64,000 nt of DNA from Flavobacteriales bacterium UBA952. GTDB taxonomy: Bacteria > Bacteroidota > Bacteroidia > Flavobacteriales_D > Crocinitomicaceae. Of the stretch, positions 17,232-23,859 are shown one piece after another. The notes beneath the pieces are model-generated. The model did no database searches. It had not been told where the DNA came from and worked only from the letters and a program-made list of their open reading frames with translations. Position 1 is the first letter of the stretch; each line of letters opens with the position of its first letter. Position numbers and translations under genes: made by a program. The stretch covers positions 186,001 to 250,000 of the forward strand of contig DBCS01000004.1 in the NCBI GenBank assembly GCA_002293185.1, in the 5' to 3' direction.

Positions 17232-18545
17232 ATGAAAACACTGCTGACCACCATCCTAGTTTACATTTTTACAACCCCTTTGCTCGCACAAATCTTAAAC
17301 GGACCCATGATTGGTCATGTAACGCATGGCGAAGTCAAATTATGGGTTCAAACCAAGCAAAGCCAAACAGTAGCTTTTGCTTACCGAAAGTTTCCATCGG
17401 AGGAACAATGGAGCTACACCCAACCGTTTGTCACCAAACAACAAGAGGCCTTTATTTGTGAGCTTACCCTCGAAAACTTAAGCCCAGGGCAAACCTATGC
17501 GTACAGGGTAGTGCTCAACAATGAACTCCAAGCGGCCCTTGGCAAGCAACAATTCACAACAACTACACTTTGGGCGTATCGATCACCTGTTCCGAATTTT
17601 TCTTTTGCGATTGGTTCTTGCACCTATATAAACGAGCCCGATTCCGACCGCAAAGGCAAACCCTACGGGGAAGCCTATCAAATCTTTGAAAGCATCGCAC
17701 AAAAACAACCCAACCTCATGCTTTGGCTTGGCGATAACGTTTATTATAGAGAGCCCGATTGGACCTCAAAAAGTGGCATGATGCACCGATATACGCACAG
17801 TAGAAATATTTCAGAACTACAAAAACTCTTGGCCAACACACCGCAATATGCCATCTGGGACGACCACGATTTCGGACCAAATGATTCAGACGGAAGCTTT
17901 ATCAATAAAGGCATGAGTAAAGAGGTTTTTGATTTATTCTGGGCTAATCCGGATCAAAACCATCCTGATATAAAGGGAATCTCCAACCAATTTGAGTGGG
18001 CCGATTGTCATTTTTTCTTACTAGACAACCGCTTTGAACGTGCACCAAACCAACGCAAAGACGGCGATCGAACCATTTTAGGCAAGTCTCAGCTCGATTG
18101 GTTAAAAGATGCCTTGGTTTCGAGTAAGGCCAGTTTTAAATTTATTGCGCTCGGCGGCCAATTTTTGAATACAGCACCTGTTTTTGAAAATTACAGTGCC
18201 AACGGATTCGATAAAGAAAGACAAGAATTAATTGACTTTATTTACCTCCATCAAATTAAAAATGTAATTTTTCTAACTGGCGACCGCCATCATAGTGAAA
18301 TGAGTATACTCAAAGAAGAAGGTAAGCCGACCATTTACGACCTGACTATTTCACCACTCACCTCAGGCGTACACGACGCAAGTATGGAAGCCAATACGCT
18401 GAGGGTAGAAGGAAGTCATATAGCGGTAAGAAATTATGGGTTATTAAGCGTTGAGGGTGATCTGAAAACGAGGGTCCTAACTATTGTAATCAACGACGCA
18501 GGCGGATTGCCATTATGGCAAACTAAAATCGAATTAGAAAAATAA
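17232..18545 (+). CDS. PhoD-like secreted alkaline phosphatase/phosphodiesterase
   Basis: Metallophosphoesterase of the PhoD family, releasing phosphate from mono- or diesters outside the cytoplasm. A Sec signal peptide is at residues 1-20. A fibronectin-like N-terminal domain (about 22-115) precedes the catalytic domain. Metal-binding motifs: FAIGSC at 125-130, WLGDNVYY with Asp168, WDDHDFGPND at 209-218, and LTGDRHHSEMS near 350. Length 437 aa is normal. The sequence GAATTTTG, one base from the -7 consensus at its first position, lies four bases before the ATG, so transcription may start at the initiation codon. The next gene follows after 15 bases. Confidence 0.9.
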   Translation: MKTLLTTILVYIFTTPLLAQILNGPMIGHVTHGEVKLWVQTKQSQTVAFAYRKFPSEEQWSYTQPFVTKQQEAFICELTLENLSPGQTYAYRVVLNNELQAALGKQQFTTTTLWAYRSPVPNFSFAIGSCTYINEPDSDRKGKPYGEAYQIFESIAQKQPNLMLWLGDNVYYREPDWTSKSGMMHRYTHSRNISELQKLLANTPQYAIWDDHDFGPNDSDGSFINKGMSKEVFDLFWANPDQNHPDIKGISNQFEWADCHFFLLDNRFERAPNQRKDGDRTILGKSQLDWLKDALVSSKASFKFIALGGQFLNTAPVFENYSANGFDKERQELIDFIYLHQIKNVIFLTGDRHHSEMSILKEEGKPTIYDLTISPLTSGVHDASMEANTLRVEGSHIAVRNYGLLSVEGDLKTRVLTIVINDAGGLPLWQTKIELEK

Positions 18546-18560
18546 TTTTAAGTTTTAAAA

Positions 18561-19139
18561 ATGCAAGTTTGTGTTTATTGTGCCTCTAGTGGGCGTATCC
18601 ATTCAGCATATTTTCAGGCGACCTCCAGGCTAGCTCATCTATTAGTTGAACAAGATGTTAAAGTAGTTTTTGGTGGTGGTTCATCTGGGCTTATGGGGCA
18701 ACTTGCAGACAGCGTCTTAGCGGCAGGCGGTCAAATCAAAGGCATTATGCCTGAATTTATGAACGAGGTAGAGTGGGGGCATAAGGGTGTTTCAGACTTC
18801 GTTTACACCCAAAGTATGCACGAGCGCAAAGCTAAGTTTCTAGAGGGGACAGATGCACTCATTACCTTACCGGGTGGCCCTGGGACCTTTGAAGAATTAT
18901 TGGAATCCATTACCCTTAAAAAGCTTGCACAGTTTACAAAGCCCATTATTATTCTCAATACAAGAGGTTATTTTAATACCTTTCATCAAATGATGCAACA
19001 AGCAGTCGATGAGCAATTTATGCCCGATGAACTCAAGTATTTGTATACTATAGTCGATACACCTGAAGAGGTGCTTCCGGCTATCCGCAATGCGCATGCT
19101 TGGAATAAAGGATTGAACGACGCAGGAAGTTTAAGATAG
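18561..19139 (+). CDS. LOG family protein (TIGR00730; nucleotide 5'-monophosphate phosphoribohydrolase-like)
   Basis: Rossmann-fold LOG protein, related to cytokinin-activating phosphoribohydrolases that split ribose-5-phosphate from N6-modified AMP. The diagnostic motif PGGPGTFEE is at residues 104-112, and the upstream SMHERK (85-90) supplies further active-site residues. The nucleotide-binding loop FGGGSSGLMGQLAD is at 37-50. Length 192 aa is typical. It is 15 bases downstream of the PhoD-like gene and likely co-transcribed with it. The physiological substrate in a non-plant bacterium is unclear; AMP or modified AMP salvage is the common assumption. Confidence 0.93.
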   Translation: MQVCVYCASSGRIHSAYFQATSRLAHLLVEQDVKVVFGGGSSGLMGQLADSVLAAGGQIKGIMPEFMNEVEWGHKGVSDFVYTQSMHERKAKFLEGTDALITLPGGPGTFEELLESITLKKLAQFTKPIIILNTRGYFNTFHQMMQQAVDEQFMPDELKYLYTIVDTPEEVLPAIRNAHAWNKGLNDAGSLR

Positions 19140-19194
19140 GAGCTGATTAATTTTTTGTTAAAGATTTTGTTTCAAATATTCTTTTGCCTTATTA

Positions 19195-19210
19195 ATCGTA
19201 ATATTGCGAT
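19195..19210. promoter_or_regulatory. Candidate ArsR operator (16-base inverted repeat)
   Basis: ATCGTAAT followed immediately by ATTGCGAT: the two half-sites are inverted repeats with one mismatch (ATCGYAAT/ATTRCGAT). The site lies 13 bases before the arsR ATG, where an autorepressor would bind. ArsR/SmtB dimers recognise short palindromes of this kind. Inference from position and symmetry only. Confidence 0.5.
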
Positions 19211-19223
19211 ATAAAGATTTAAC

Positions 19224-19550
19224 ATGGGCTTAACCAAAATAGATACTTATTCTTCTCTAACGCTGCACAAGGCCGCTATCTTTAAGGCACTCGGCCATCC
19301 AGCAAGAATTACAATCTTGGAATACATTTCCAAGCAGACAACTTGTATCTGTGGTGAGATCGTAGCAGAATTGCCGCTATCTCAAGCGAGTATCTCTCGA
19401 CATTTAAGTGAACTTAAAGCAGTTGGCCTCATCAAAGGAACCATTACCGGTACCTCTGTATGCTATTGCCTAAACTTAGAAACACTACCGCTCATCATAC
19501 AATTTATCAATCAACTCCACTTACCAACTCCTCAAACTTGTTGCCCATGA
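19224..19550 (+). CDS. arsR: ArsR/SmtB-family metalloregulator
   Basis: Winged-helix dimeric repressor that leaves its operator when it binds As(III). The HTH helices are visible in LPLSQASISRHLSELKAVGL (residues about 50-69), preceded by FKALGHPARITILEYI. Candidate ligands are Cys41 and Cys43 in CICGEIV at the start of the metal-sensing helix; a C-terminal Cys106-Cys107 pair (TCCP) may add a ligand. Length 108 aa is typical. It heads an arsenic operon and its stop (TGA) overlaps the start of a 30-codon ORF (ATGA). A 16-base palindrome just upstream is a likely autoregulatory operator. Confidence 0.94.
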   Translation: MGLTKIDTYSSLTLHKAAIFKALGHPARITILEYISKQTTCICGEIVAELPLSQASISRHLSELKAVGLIKGTITGTSVCYCLNLETLPLIIQFINQLHLPTPQTCCP

Positions 19551-19639
19551 AACGCTCTCAGTTTAAAAGTGCTTTGCACTTAGCCAAGGGCGAAACAATG
19601 AAAATAAGGCTATTGTTAATGATTAAAACGTACAAATGA
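19547..19639 (+). CDS. Small 30-codon ORF coupled between arsR and acr3
   Basis: An ATG overlapping the arsR stop (ATGA at 19547-19550) opens a 30-codon frame whose TGA stop overlaps the acr3 ATG (19636-19639). It therefore fills the 85-base gap exactly, with coupling signals at both ends. The predicted peptide starts MKRSQFKSALHLAKGE and ends with hydrophobic residues then KTYK. The start faintly recalls the N-terminus of small DUF6428 proteins that often sit between arsR and the transporter in Bacteroidota ars operons, so it may be a deletion remnant of such a gene. It may equally act only as a ribosome-delivery leader. No function can be claimed. Confidence 0.35.
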   Translation: MKRSQFKSALHLAKGETMKIRLLLMIKTYK

Positions 19640-20667
19640 AAAACAAAAAACTCAACTTCGTAGACCGCTACCTTACGCTTTGGATTTTCTTGGCCATGGG
19701 CATTGGTGTGGCCATCGGTAATATTTTTCCATCCATAGGTAGCTCGATCAATCAGTTTTCTATCGGAACAACGAATATTCCCCTTGCAATTGGTCTGATC
19801 ATCATGATGATTCCCCCGCTCGTCAAGGTCGATTTCAAGAAAATTCCGATTGTGTTTCAAAACAGAAAACTACTCATTATCTCACTATTGATTACTTGGA
19901 TTGTGGGGCCTTTTTTGATGTTTTTATTGGCAACCACCTTTCTTAAAAACGACCCTGAATACCTAACAGGCCTCATTATTATAGGCCTGGCACCCTGTAT
20001 TGCTATGGTTATTGTTTGGAATGAACTCGCGGGTGGCAACCGTGAATTAGCAGCAGGCCTGGTAGGCATTAATAGCCTTTTACAAGTCTTTTTCTTTTCA
20101 GCTTACGCTTACTTTTATTTGGAAATCATGCTGCCGCTTTTTGGTTTTGATTCCATACAAATCGATTTAAGTTTTTGGGAAGTGGCCAAAACCGTGGGTA
20201 TTTATCTAGGTTTGCCTTTTGGTATTGCCGTATTTTTGCGCTATTGGATTTCAAACAATAAAGACGAAACCTATCTGAATACCAAATTTATCCCGCGTAT
20301 TTCGCCATTCACACTATACGCCTTGCTTTTTACCATTGTGGTGATGTTCAGTTTAAAAGGTCAATTAATTGCCGAATTGCCCTTTGATGTCTTGAAAATA
20401 GCACTACCTCTGGTTATTTTCTTTCTTGTCATGTTCTTTTTGATGTTTTTTGTCGCTAAGTGTAGTGGGGCAACTTACCCAGAAACTGCAACCGTTGCCT
20501 TTACGGCCTCTGGCAACAACTTTGAGTTGGCTATTGCGGTGGCTATTGGCGTTTTCGGACTCAACTCTGGTCAAGCATTTGCAGGTGTGATTGGTCCGCT
20601 TGTGGAAGTTCCGGCGCTTATTTTATTGGTTAAAGCAAGTTTGTATTTTAAAAAACACTTTAGATGA
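19636..20667 (+). CDS. acr3: Arsenite efflux transporter, ACR3 family
   Basis: Ten-helix inner-membrane permease that exports As(III), driven by the proton motive force. Hydrophobic segments run through the whole 343 residues. The conserved cysteine of the family is Cys121 in GLAPCIAMVIVWNELAGG, and other landmarks are FLAMGIGVAIGNIFP near residue 18 and ASGNNFELAIAVAIGVFG near 293. It follows arsR and a tiny coupled ORF and overlaps arsC by four bases, so all are made from one transcript. Some databases call this gene arsB, although it is unrelated to E. coli ArsB. Confidence 0.95.
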   Translation: MKNKKLNFVDRYLTLWIFLAMGIGVAIGNIFPSIGSSINQFSIGTTNIPLAIGLIIMMIPPLVKVDFKKIPIVFQNRKLLIISLLITWIVGPFLMFLLATTFLKNDPEYLTGLIIIGLAPCIAMVIVWNELAGGNRELAAGLVGINSLLQVFFFSAYAYFYLEIMLPLFGFDSIQIDLSFWEVAKTVGIYLGLPFGIAVFLRYWISNNKDETYLNTKFIPRISPFTLYALLFTIVVMFSLKGQLIAELPFDVLKIALPLVIFFLVMFFLMFFVAKCSGATYPETATVAFTASGNNFELAIAVAIGVFGLNSGQAFAGVIGPLVEVPALILLVKASLYFKKHFR

Positions 20668-21071
20668 AAAAAAACATTTTAGTCCTTTGCACTGGGAACA
20701 GTTGCAGAAGTCAACTTGCCGAAGGATATTTGCGTCATTTTTACGGAGAAATAGCCAATTTGTATAGCGCAGGTGTAGAAACACATGGAGTGAATCCGCG
20801 CGCAATTGCAACCATGAAAGAAGATGGTATCGACATCAGCGCCCAAACCTCTAACCATGTAGACGAATACCTAGATATCCCTTTTGACTTGATCTTCACT
20901 GTTTGTGATCATGCGAGTGAACGCTGCCCGGTTTTTCCAAGCTCAGCCCAGCGCATTCATCATAATTTTACCGACCCGGCTAAAGCAACAGGTACAGAAG
21001 TAGAGATCATGGCTGAGTTCAGAAGGGTGAGGGAGGAAATTAAAGAATTTTGTAGAATGCTTGAATTCTAG
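20664..21071 (+). CDS. arsC: Arsenate reductase, thioredoxin-coupled low-molecular-weight phosphatase type
   Basis: Reduces arsenate to arsenite for export by ACR3. The phosphatase P-loop CTGNSCRS occupies residues 9-16, with the redox cysteines Cys81 and Cys88 in VCDHASERCPVFP. Their positions match Cys10/Cys82/Cys89 of the well-studied staphylococcal enzyme with an offset of one, indicating the triple-cysteine, thioredoxin-recycled mechanism. Length 135 aa fits. Its ATG overlaps the acr3 stop by four bases. It is the last clear gene of the ars operon. Confidence 0.95.
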   Translation: MKKNILVLCTGNSCRSQLAEGYLRHFYGEIANLYSAGVETHGVNPRAIATMKEDGIDISAQTSNHVDEYLDIPFDLIFTVCDHASERCPVFPSSAQRIHHNFTDPAKATGTEVEIMAEFRRVREEIKEFCRMLEF

Positions 21072-21159
21072 TTATTTCGAAGTTCTATATTACAAAGTTA
21101 GAGGAGGTAGTGAGTAAATCGAATTTATTCCTAAATTTAAGAAACCCAAAATAAAGTAC

Positions 21160-21258
21160 ATGGACTGGTATATGAAAAACAGAAGGTGGATATGGGCCGT
21201 AATGGGCGTCTACCTTGCCTATAGAATTTTTGTGAGTATTTATTACATGCCTGAATAA
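21160..21258 (+). CDS. Possible 32-residue membrane miniprotein
   Basis: A short frame encodes a 32-residue peptide with a basic start (MDWYMKNRRW) followed by a hydrophobic aromatic-rich segment (IWAVMGVYLAYRIFVSIYY). This is the pattern of a single-pass small membrane protein. It lies 88 bases after arsC and 40 bases before the tRNA-Asn terminator region. No strong promoter or ribosome-binding site is evident. It could be chance, but the amphipathic layout and following terminator hairpin are suggestive. Confidence 0.3.
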   Translation: MDWYMKNRRWIWAVMGVYLAYRIFVSIYYMPE

Positions 21259-21265
21259 CACGGCA

Positions 21266-21295
21266 TAAAAAAGCCTCACGTTTCCGTAAGGCTTT
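21266..21295. terminator. Bidirectional intrinsic terminator between ars region and tRNA-Asn
   Basis: AAGCCT and AGGCTT arms, extended by an inner ACG/CGT pairing across a one-base mismatch, enclose a short loop. A-rich sequence on the left and a T-run on the right give a usable poly-U on either strand. It can stop transcripts from the ars side (plus) and from tRNA-Asn (minus). Confidence 0.65.
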
Positions 21296-21297
21296 TG

Positions 21298-21371
21298 CTC
21301 CCCCTGCTGGACTTGAACCAGCGACCCTCTGATTAACAGTCAGATGCTCTAACCAACTGAGCTAAGGAGGA
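21298..21371 (-). tRNA. tRNA-Asn (GTT anticodon)
   Basis: A full cloverleaf folds on the minus strand: 7-bp acceptor stem TCCTCCT/AGGGGGA (one G-U pair), D-stem GCTC/GAGC, anticodon stem TCTGA/TCAGA with loop CTGTTAA (anticodon GTT) and T-arm GCTGG/CCAGC with loop TTCAAGT. The discriminator base is G and CCA is not encoded. A promoter box TATATTTG lies 19 bases upstream. Confidence 0.97.
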
Positions 21372-21390
21372 GTTTTCTCTTGCGAGGTTG

Positions 21391-21420
21391 CAAATATATA
21401 TAATTTTTTAGGATTTCAAA
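21391..21420 (-). promoter_or_regulatory. Promoter of tRNA-Asn (TTTG-N18-TATATTTG)
   Basis: On the minus strand a TTTG (complement of 21417-21420) is followed after 18 bases by TATATTTG (complement of 21391-21398). The layout and spacing are identical to the tRNA-Val promoter in this window. Confidence 0.65.
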
Positions 21421-21467
21421 AGTGAAAAAACGAAAAATTTCTGGACTTTTTTGAGGGATTCGCTAAG

Positions 21468-21911
21468 TTATTCAAAATCATCGGAATCCACAGAGAAATC
21501 ATCAAGGCTAGCCCCGTACTGATCTTCTTCGTCGTCCTGATCTACAAAACCAAGGTTATCTTCATCTCTGTTTGTAGGGCGTAGGATATTGGTTTTGGAT
21601 ACGTTCAGACGGATTTCAGTGCGCATTTGCTCGTCTTCTAGCTGAACCGTTTTGGCAAATGGTGTCCCGATAACTTCTATGAGTGTCCCTCTCGTTAGAA
21701 AATCAATAATGCGCATGTTTGAACCTTCGCGTTTCCAGATGGTGCAGTTGACCCAGGTGGTTTTAGTGCGCATTTGGCCGCTTTTTTTGTCTTTCCAGTT
21801 TTTGTTGTGCGCTACGGGGAAGTTGATGGCAATGATGCCACGCTCCATCGTTTTAACGTTAGCGTCTTTACCAATATTGCCGATTAGTCTGGTTTCAAAT
21901 ACTGTAGCCAT
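21468..21911 (-). CDS. ssb: Single-stranded DNA-binding protein (atypical tail)
   Basis: OB-fold SSB of 147 aa. The conserved N-terminal block is present (TRLIGNIGKDANVKT, then INFPVAHNKNW), with KTTWVNCTIWKREGSNM and FLTRGTLIEVIGTPF in the core (about residues 1-110). The acidic tail ends with SDDFE and lacks the usual terminal DDDIPF/DDLPF hexapeptide that recruits partner proteins, which raises the possibility that it is a secondary SSB. It lies alone between tRNA-Asn and a terminator hairpin that closes the upstream slyD transcript, so it is likely monocistronic. Confidence 0.92.
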   Translation of the reverse strand: MATVFETRLIGNIGKDANVKTMERGIIAINFPVAHNKNWKDKKSGQMRTKTTWVNCTIWKREGSNMRIIDFLTRGTLIEVIGTPFAKTVQLEDEQMRTEIRLNVSKTNILRPTNRDEDNLGFVDQDDEEDQYGASLDDFSVDSDDFE

Positions 21912-21921
21912 AGGTTTAAAT

Positions 21922-21960
21922 TAAAAAGCGTATATCGAAAAATACCGATATACGCCTTTT
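21922..21960 (-). terminator. Intrinsic terminator of the speDE-slyD transcript
   Basis: A perfect 10-bp stem (GCGTATATCG at 21928-21937 with CGATATACGC at 21946-21955) encloses an 8-base loop. On the minus strand it is followed by a run of five T. It stands between slyD and ssb, ending the slyD message before ssb. Confidence 0.8.
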
Positions 21961-21987
21961 AACAATAAACTTACTAAATTGTTGTAT

Positions 21988-22494
21988 TTAATGCTGGTGC
22001 CCGTGTGGGCCGTGTGCATGACCATGTGCTAATTCCTCAGCCTCAGCGTCACGAACTTCTAATATAGTACCCACAAAATGTAGGTCCGTACCTGCTAATG
22101 GATGATTAAAATCCATTTGGACGGTTTCGTCGTTTACTTCTAGAATTCTGCCGCGCAATTGGTTGCCATCGCTGTCAGACATTGGCACCATGCTGCCTAC
22201 TTGAAACATTTCACTATCAAAACTTCCGTTTTCGTCGTGGAAAATATTGGCAGGGAGCATTACGATATGCTGCGGATCTTGCTCGCCATAAGCGTTGGCG
22301 GCTAAAATATGGAAGTCAAAATGCTCACCGCTGGTTTTGCCAGCAAGTTTTTCTTCGAATTCGGGAATCATCCCACCGACACCGTACAAGAATGTCAAGG
22401 CATTATCCGGAGTGGTTTCTTCGATTTGTTCTCCGGTTGTGTGATCAGAGAGCTTGTAAGTCAAGGTGACGACCTTGTTGTGGGAAATTTGCAT
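21988..22494 (-). CDS. slyD: SlyD-like FKBP peptidyl-prolyl isomerase
   Basis: Cytoplasmic FKBP prolyl isomerase and chaperone with the SlyD arrangement: FKBP strands at the N-terminus (VVTLTYKLSDHTTGEQIEET), an insert-in-flap chaperone domain (about residues 70-125, HILAANAYGEQDPQHIVMLP) and return to the FKBP fold (FNHPLAGTDLHFVGTILEV). The tail is histidine-rich (HGHAHGPHGHQH), a likely metal-binding site as in nickel-binding SlyD. Length 168 aa is typical. It starts one base after the speDE stop, so the two are co-transcribed. Confidence 0.94.
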   Translation of the reverse strand: MQISHNKVVTLTYKLSDHTTGEQIEETTPDNALTFLYGVGGMIPEFEEKLAGKTSGEHFDFHILAANAYGEQDPQHIVMLPANIFHDENGSFDSEMFQVGSMVPMSDSDGNQLRGRILEVNDETVQMDFNHPLAGTDLHFVGTILEVRDAEAEELAHGHAHGPHGHQH

Positions 22495-22495
22495 G

Positions 22496-23782
22496 TTATT
22501 TTTGAATTAATTGCTTTACAAAATTAGGTAGGGCAAAGGTTGAGAAATGTATGTCTTCATTGTAGTAACGAAGACCTTTCTCGGCAACAAATGCCTTTAT
22601 AGCATCAGTGTTGCTTACTTTTCGGGGGTCTGCTGCGCCTTTGAGGCCGTATTGGAAGCTCCACATACCGGTAGGGTAGGTAGGAACAAAGAACAAACCA
22701 ACTGGCGCGTTTTGTTCACCAAAAATACCTTGCAGGGTTTGATTGAGTTCCGCAAAAGCTTTTTCATTGAATTTTGGCGATTCGCCTTGCGCCACTAGGA
22801 TACCGTCGGCTTTGAGCGTGCGGTAGCAGTTTTGGTAGAAATCTACACTGAATAATCCTTCTGCTGGGCCAACTGGGTCTGAACCGTCTACAATTAAGAG
22901 GTCGTAAACAGCGTCTGGGGCGTTTTGAACAAAAGCAATGCCGTCGTCTACGATTAACTCTAGGCGTGGGTCGTTGAAAGAAGCTGCAATTTCGGGTAAG
23001 TGTTCTTTACAAGCCTTGATGACTTCACCATCGATTTCTACCATAGTGACTTTTTCGATGTTGGCATGGCACAAAACCTCGCGTACCGTACCGCCGTCGC
23101 CACCGCCAATTACCAATACATTCTTGGCGTTTGGAAGGCTAAAAAGGCTAGGGTGGGAGATCATTTCGTGGTAGTGGAACTCATCTTTAATGGTGGTCAT
23201 GACCATATCGTCTAAGGCCAGCATTTTGCCGTACTTGGTAGATTCTAAAATTCGGACGCGCTGAAACGGAGATTGTACGTCAAAGAAAACGTCGCCAGTA
23301 AAGCGCAGCGAAAGTGCTTGATCTTCGTCTTTATCGGTAAACCAGACATTGCGGGTGTAAAAGTCAGGGTTGCGCCAAGCAGCTGCTTTTTCGCGGGCAC
23401 TGGTGATATCGAAGTCATTACGGGTAAGTAAATTAACCGAACCGCGCTTCATTTCAATGGCAGAATAAGACTTGGCGCCAAAGCATTCTTTTAAATGATC
23501 AAAGGCAATCCAGGCGTTCATGTCTCCACAGGTAAAGACATCGACGGCTGCATAACCGTATTCAGGCCATGTATGAATAGCTAAATGGCTTTCTTGAATA
23601 ACGACAACTCCCGATACACCATATGGAGAAAAGTGGTGAAATGTAGAGTTGATCACCGTTGCTTCTGCTTTGCGGGCAGCGCCAACCATGTCTCGTTCGA
23701 TGGCCGCGACGTCGTTCATGACGTGCGGATCACAATTCATAAACTCCACCAAGATGTGGTTTCCGAGTGCAATATTGTTCAT
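22496..23782 (-). CDS. Fused S-adenosylmethionine decarboxylase / spermidine synthase (SpeD-SpeE)
   Basis: One open frame encodes two polyamine enzymes. Residues 1-120 form a prokaryotic class 1b AdoMet decarboxylase: the self-processing site is Glu64-Ser65 in [16 protein letters not shown], with His70 and Cys85 (VFTCGD) as expected catalytic residues. Residues about 140-428 form an aminopropyltransferase: GGGDGG at 226-231 (binding of decarboxylated AdoMet), [11 protein letters not shown], and [15 protein letters not shown] with the active-site aspartate. The fusion would channel decarboxylated AdoMet directly into spermidine synthesis. A perfect TATCTTTG box lies 29 bases upstream. No frameshift or stop separates the halves. 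Confidence 0.93.
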   Translation of the reverse strand: MNNIALGNHILVEFMNCDPHVMNDVAAIERDMVGAARKAEATVINSTFHHFSPYGVSGVVVIQESHLAIHTWPEYGYAAVDVFTCGDMNAWIAFDHLKECFGAKSYSAIEMKRGSVNLLTRNDFDITSAREKAAAWRNPDFYTRNVWFTDKDEDQALSLRFTGDVFFDVQSPFQRVRILESTKYGKMLALDDMVMTTIKDEFHYHEMISHPSLFSLPNAKNVLVIGGGDGGTVREVLCHANIEKVTMVEIDGEVIKACKEHLPEIAASFNDPRLELIVDDGIAFVQNAPDAVYDLLIVDGSDPVGPAEGLFSVDFYQNCYRTLKADGILVAQGESPKFNEKAFAELNQTLQGIFGEQNAPVGLFFVPTYPTGMWSFQYGLKGAADPRKVSNTDAIKAFVAEKGLRYYNEDIHFSTFALPNFVKQLIQK

Positions 23783-23811
23783 TATTCAGCTGTAAATTAA
23801 AAAATTGAGCG

Positions 23812-23819
23812 CAAAGATA
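23812..23819 (-). promoter_or_regulatory. -7 box of the speDE-slyD operon (TATCTTTG)
   Basis: The plus-strand CAAAGATA is a perfect minus-strand TATCTTTG, 29 bases upstream of the speDE ATG. A convincing -33 TTTG at the right distance is not seen, so only the -7 element is called. Confidence 0.45.
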
Positions 23820-23859
23820 CGGAATTCTAAAGGATTGTCCGTGTAACTTATGTTAAATT

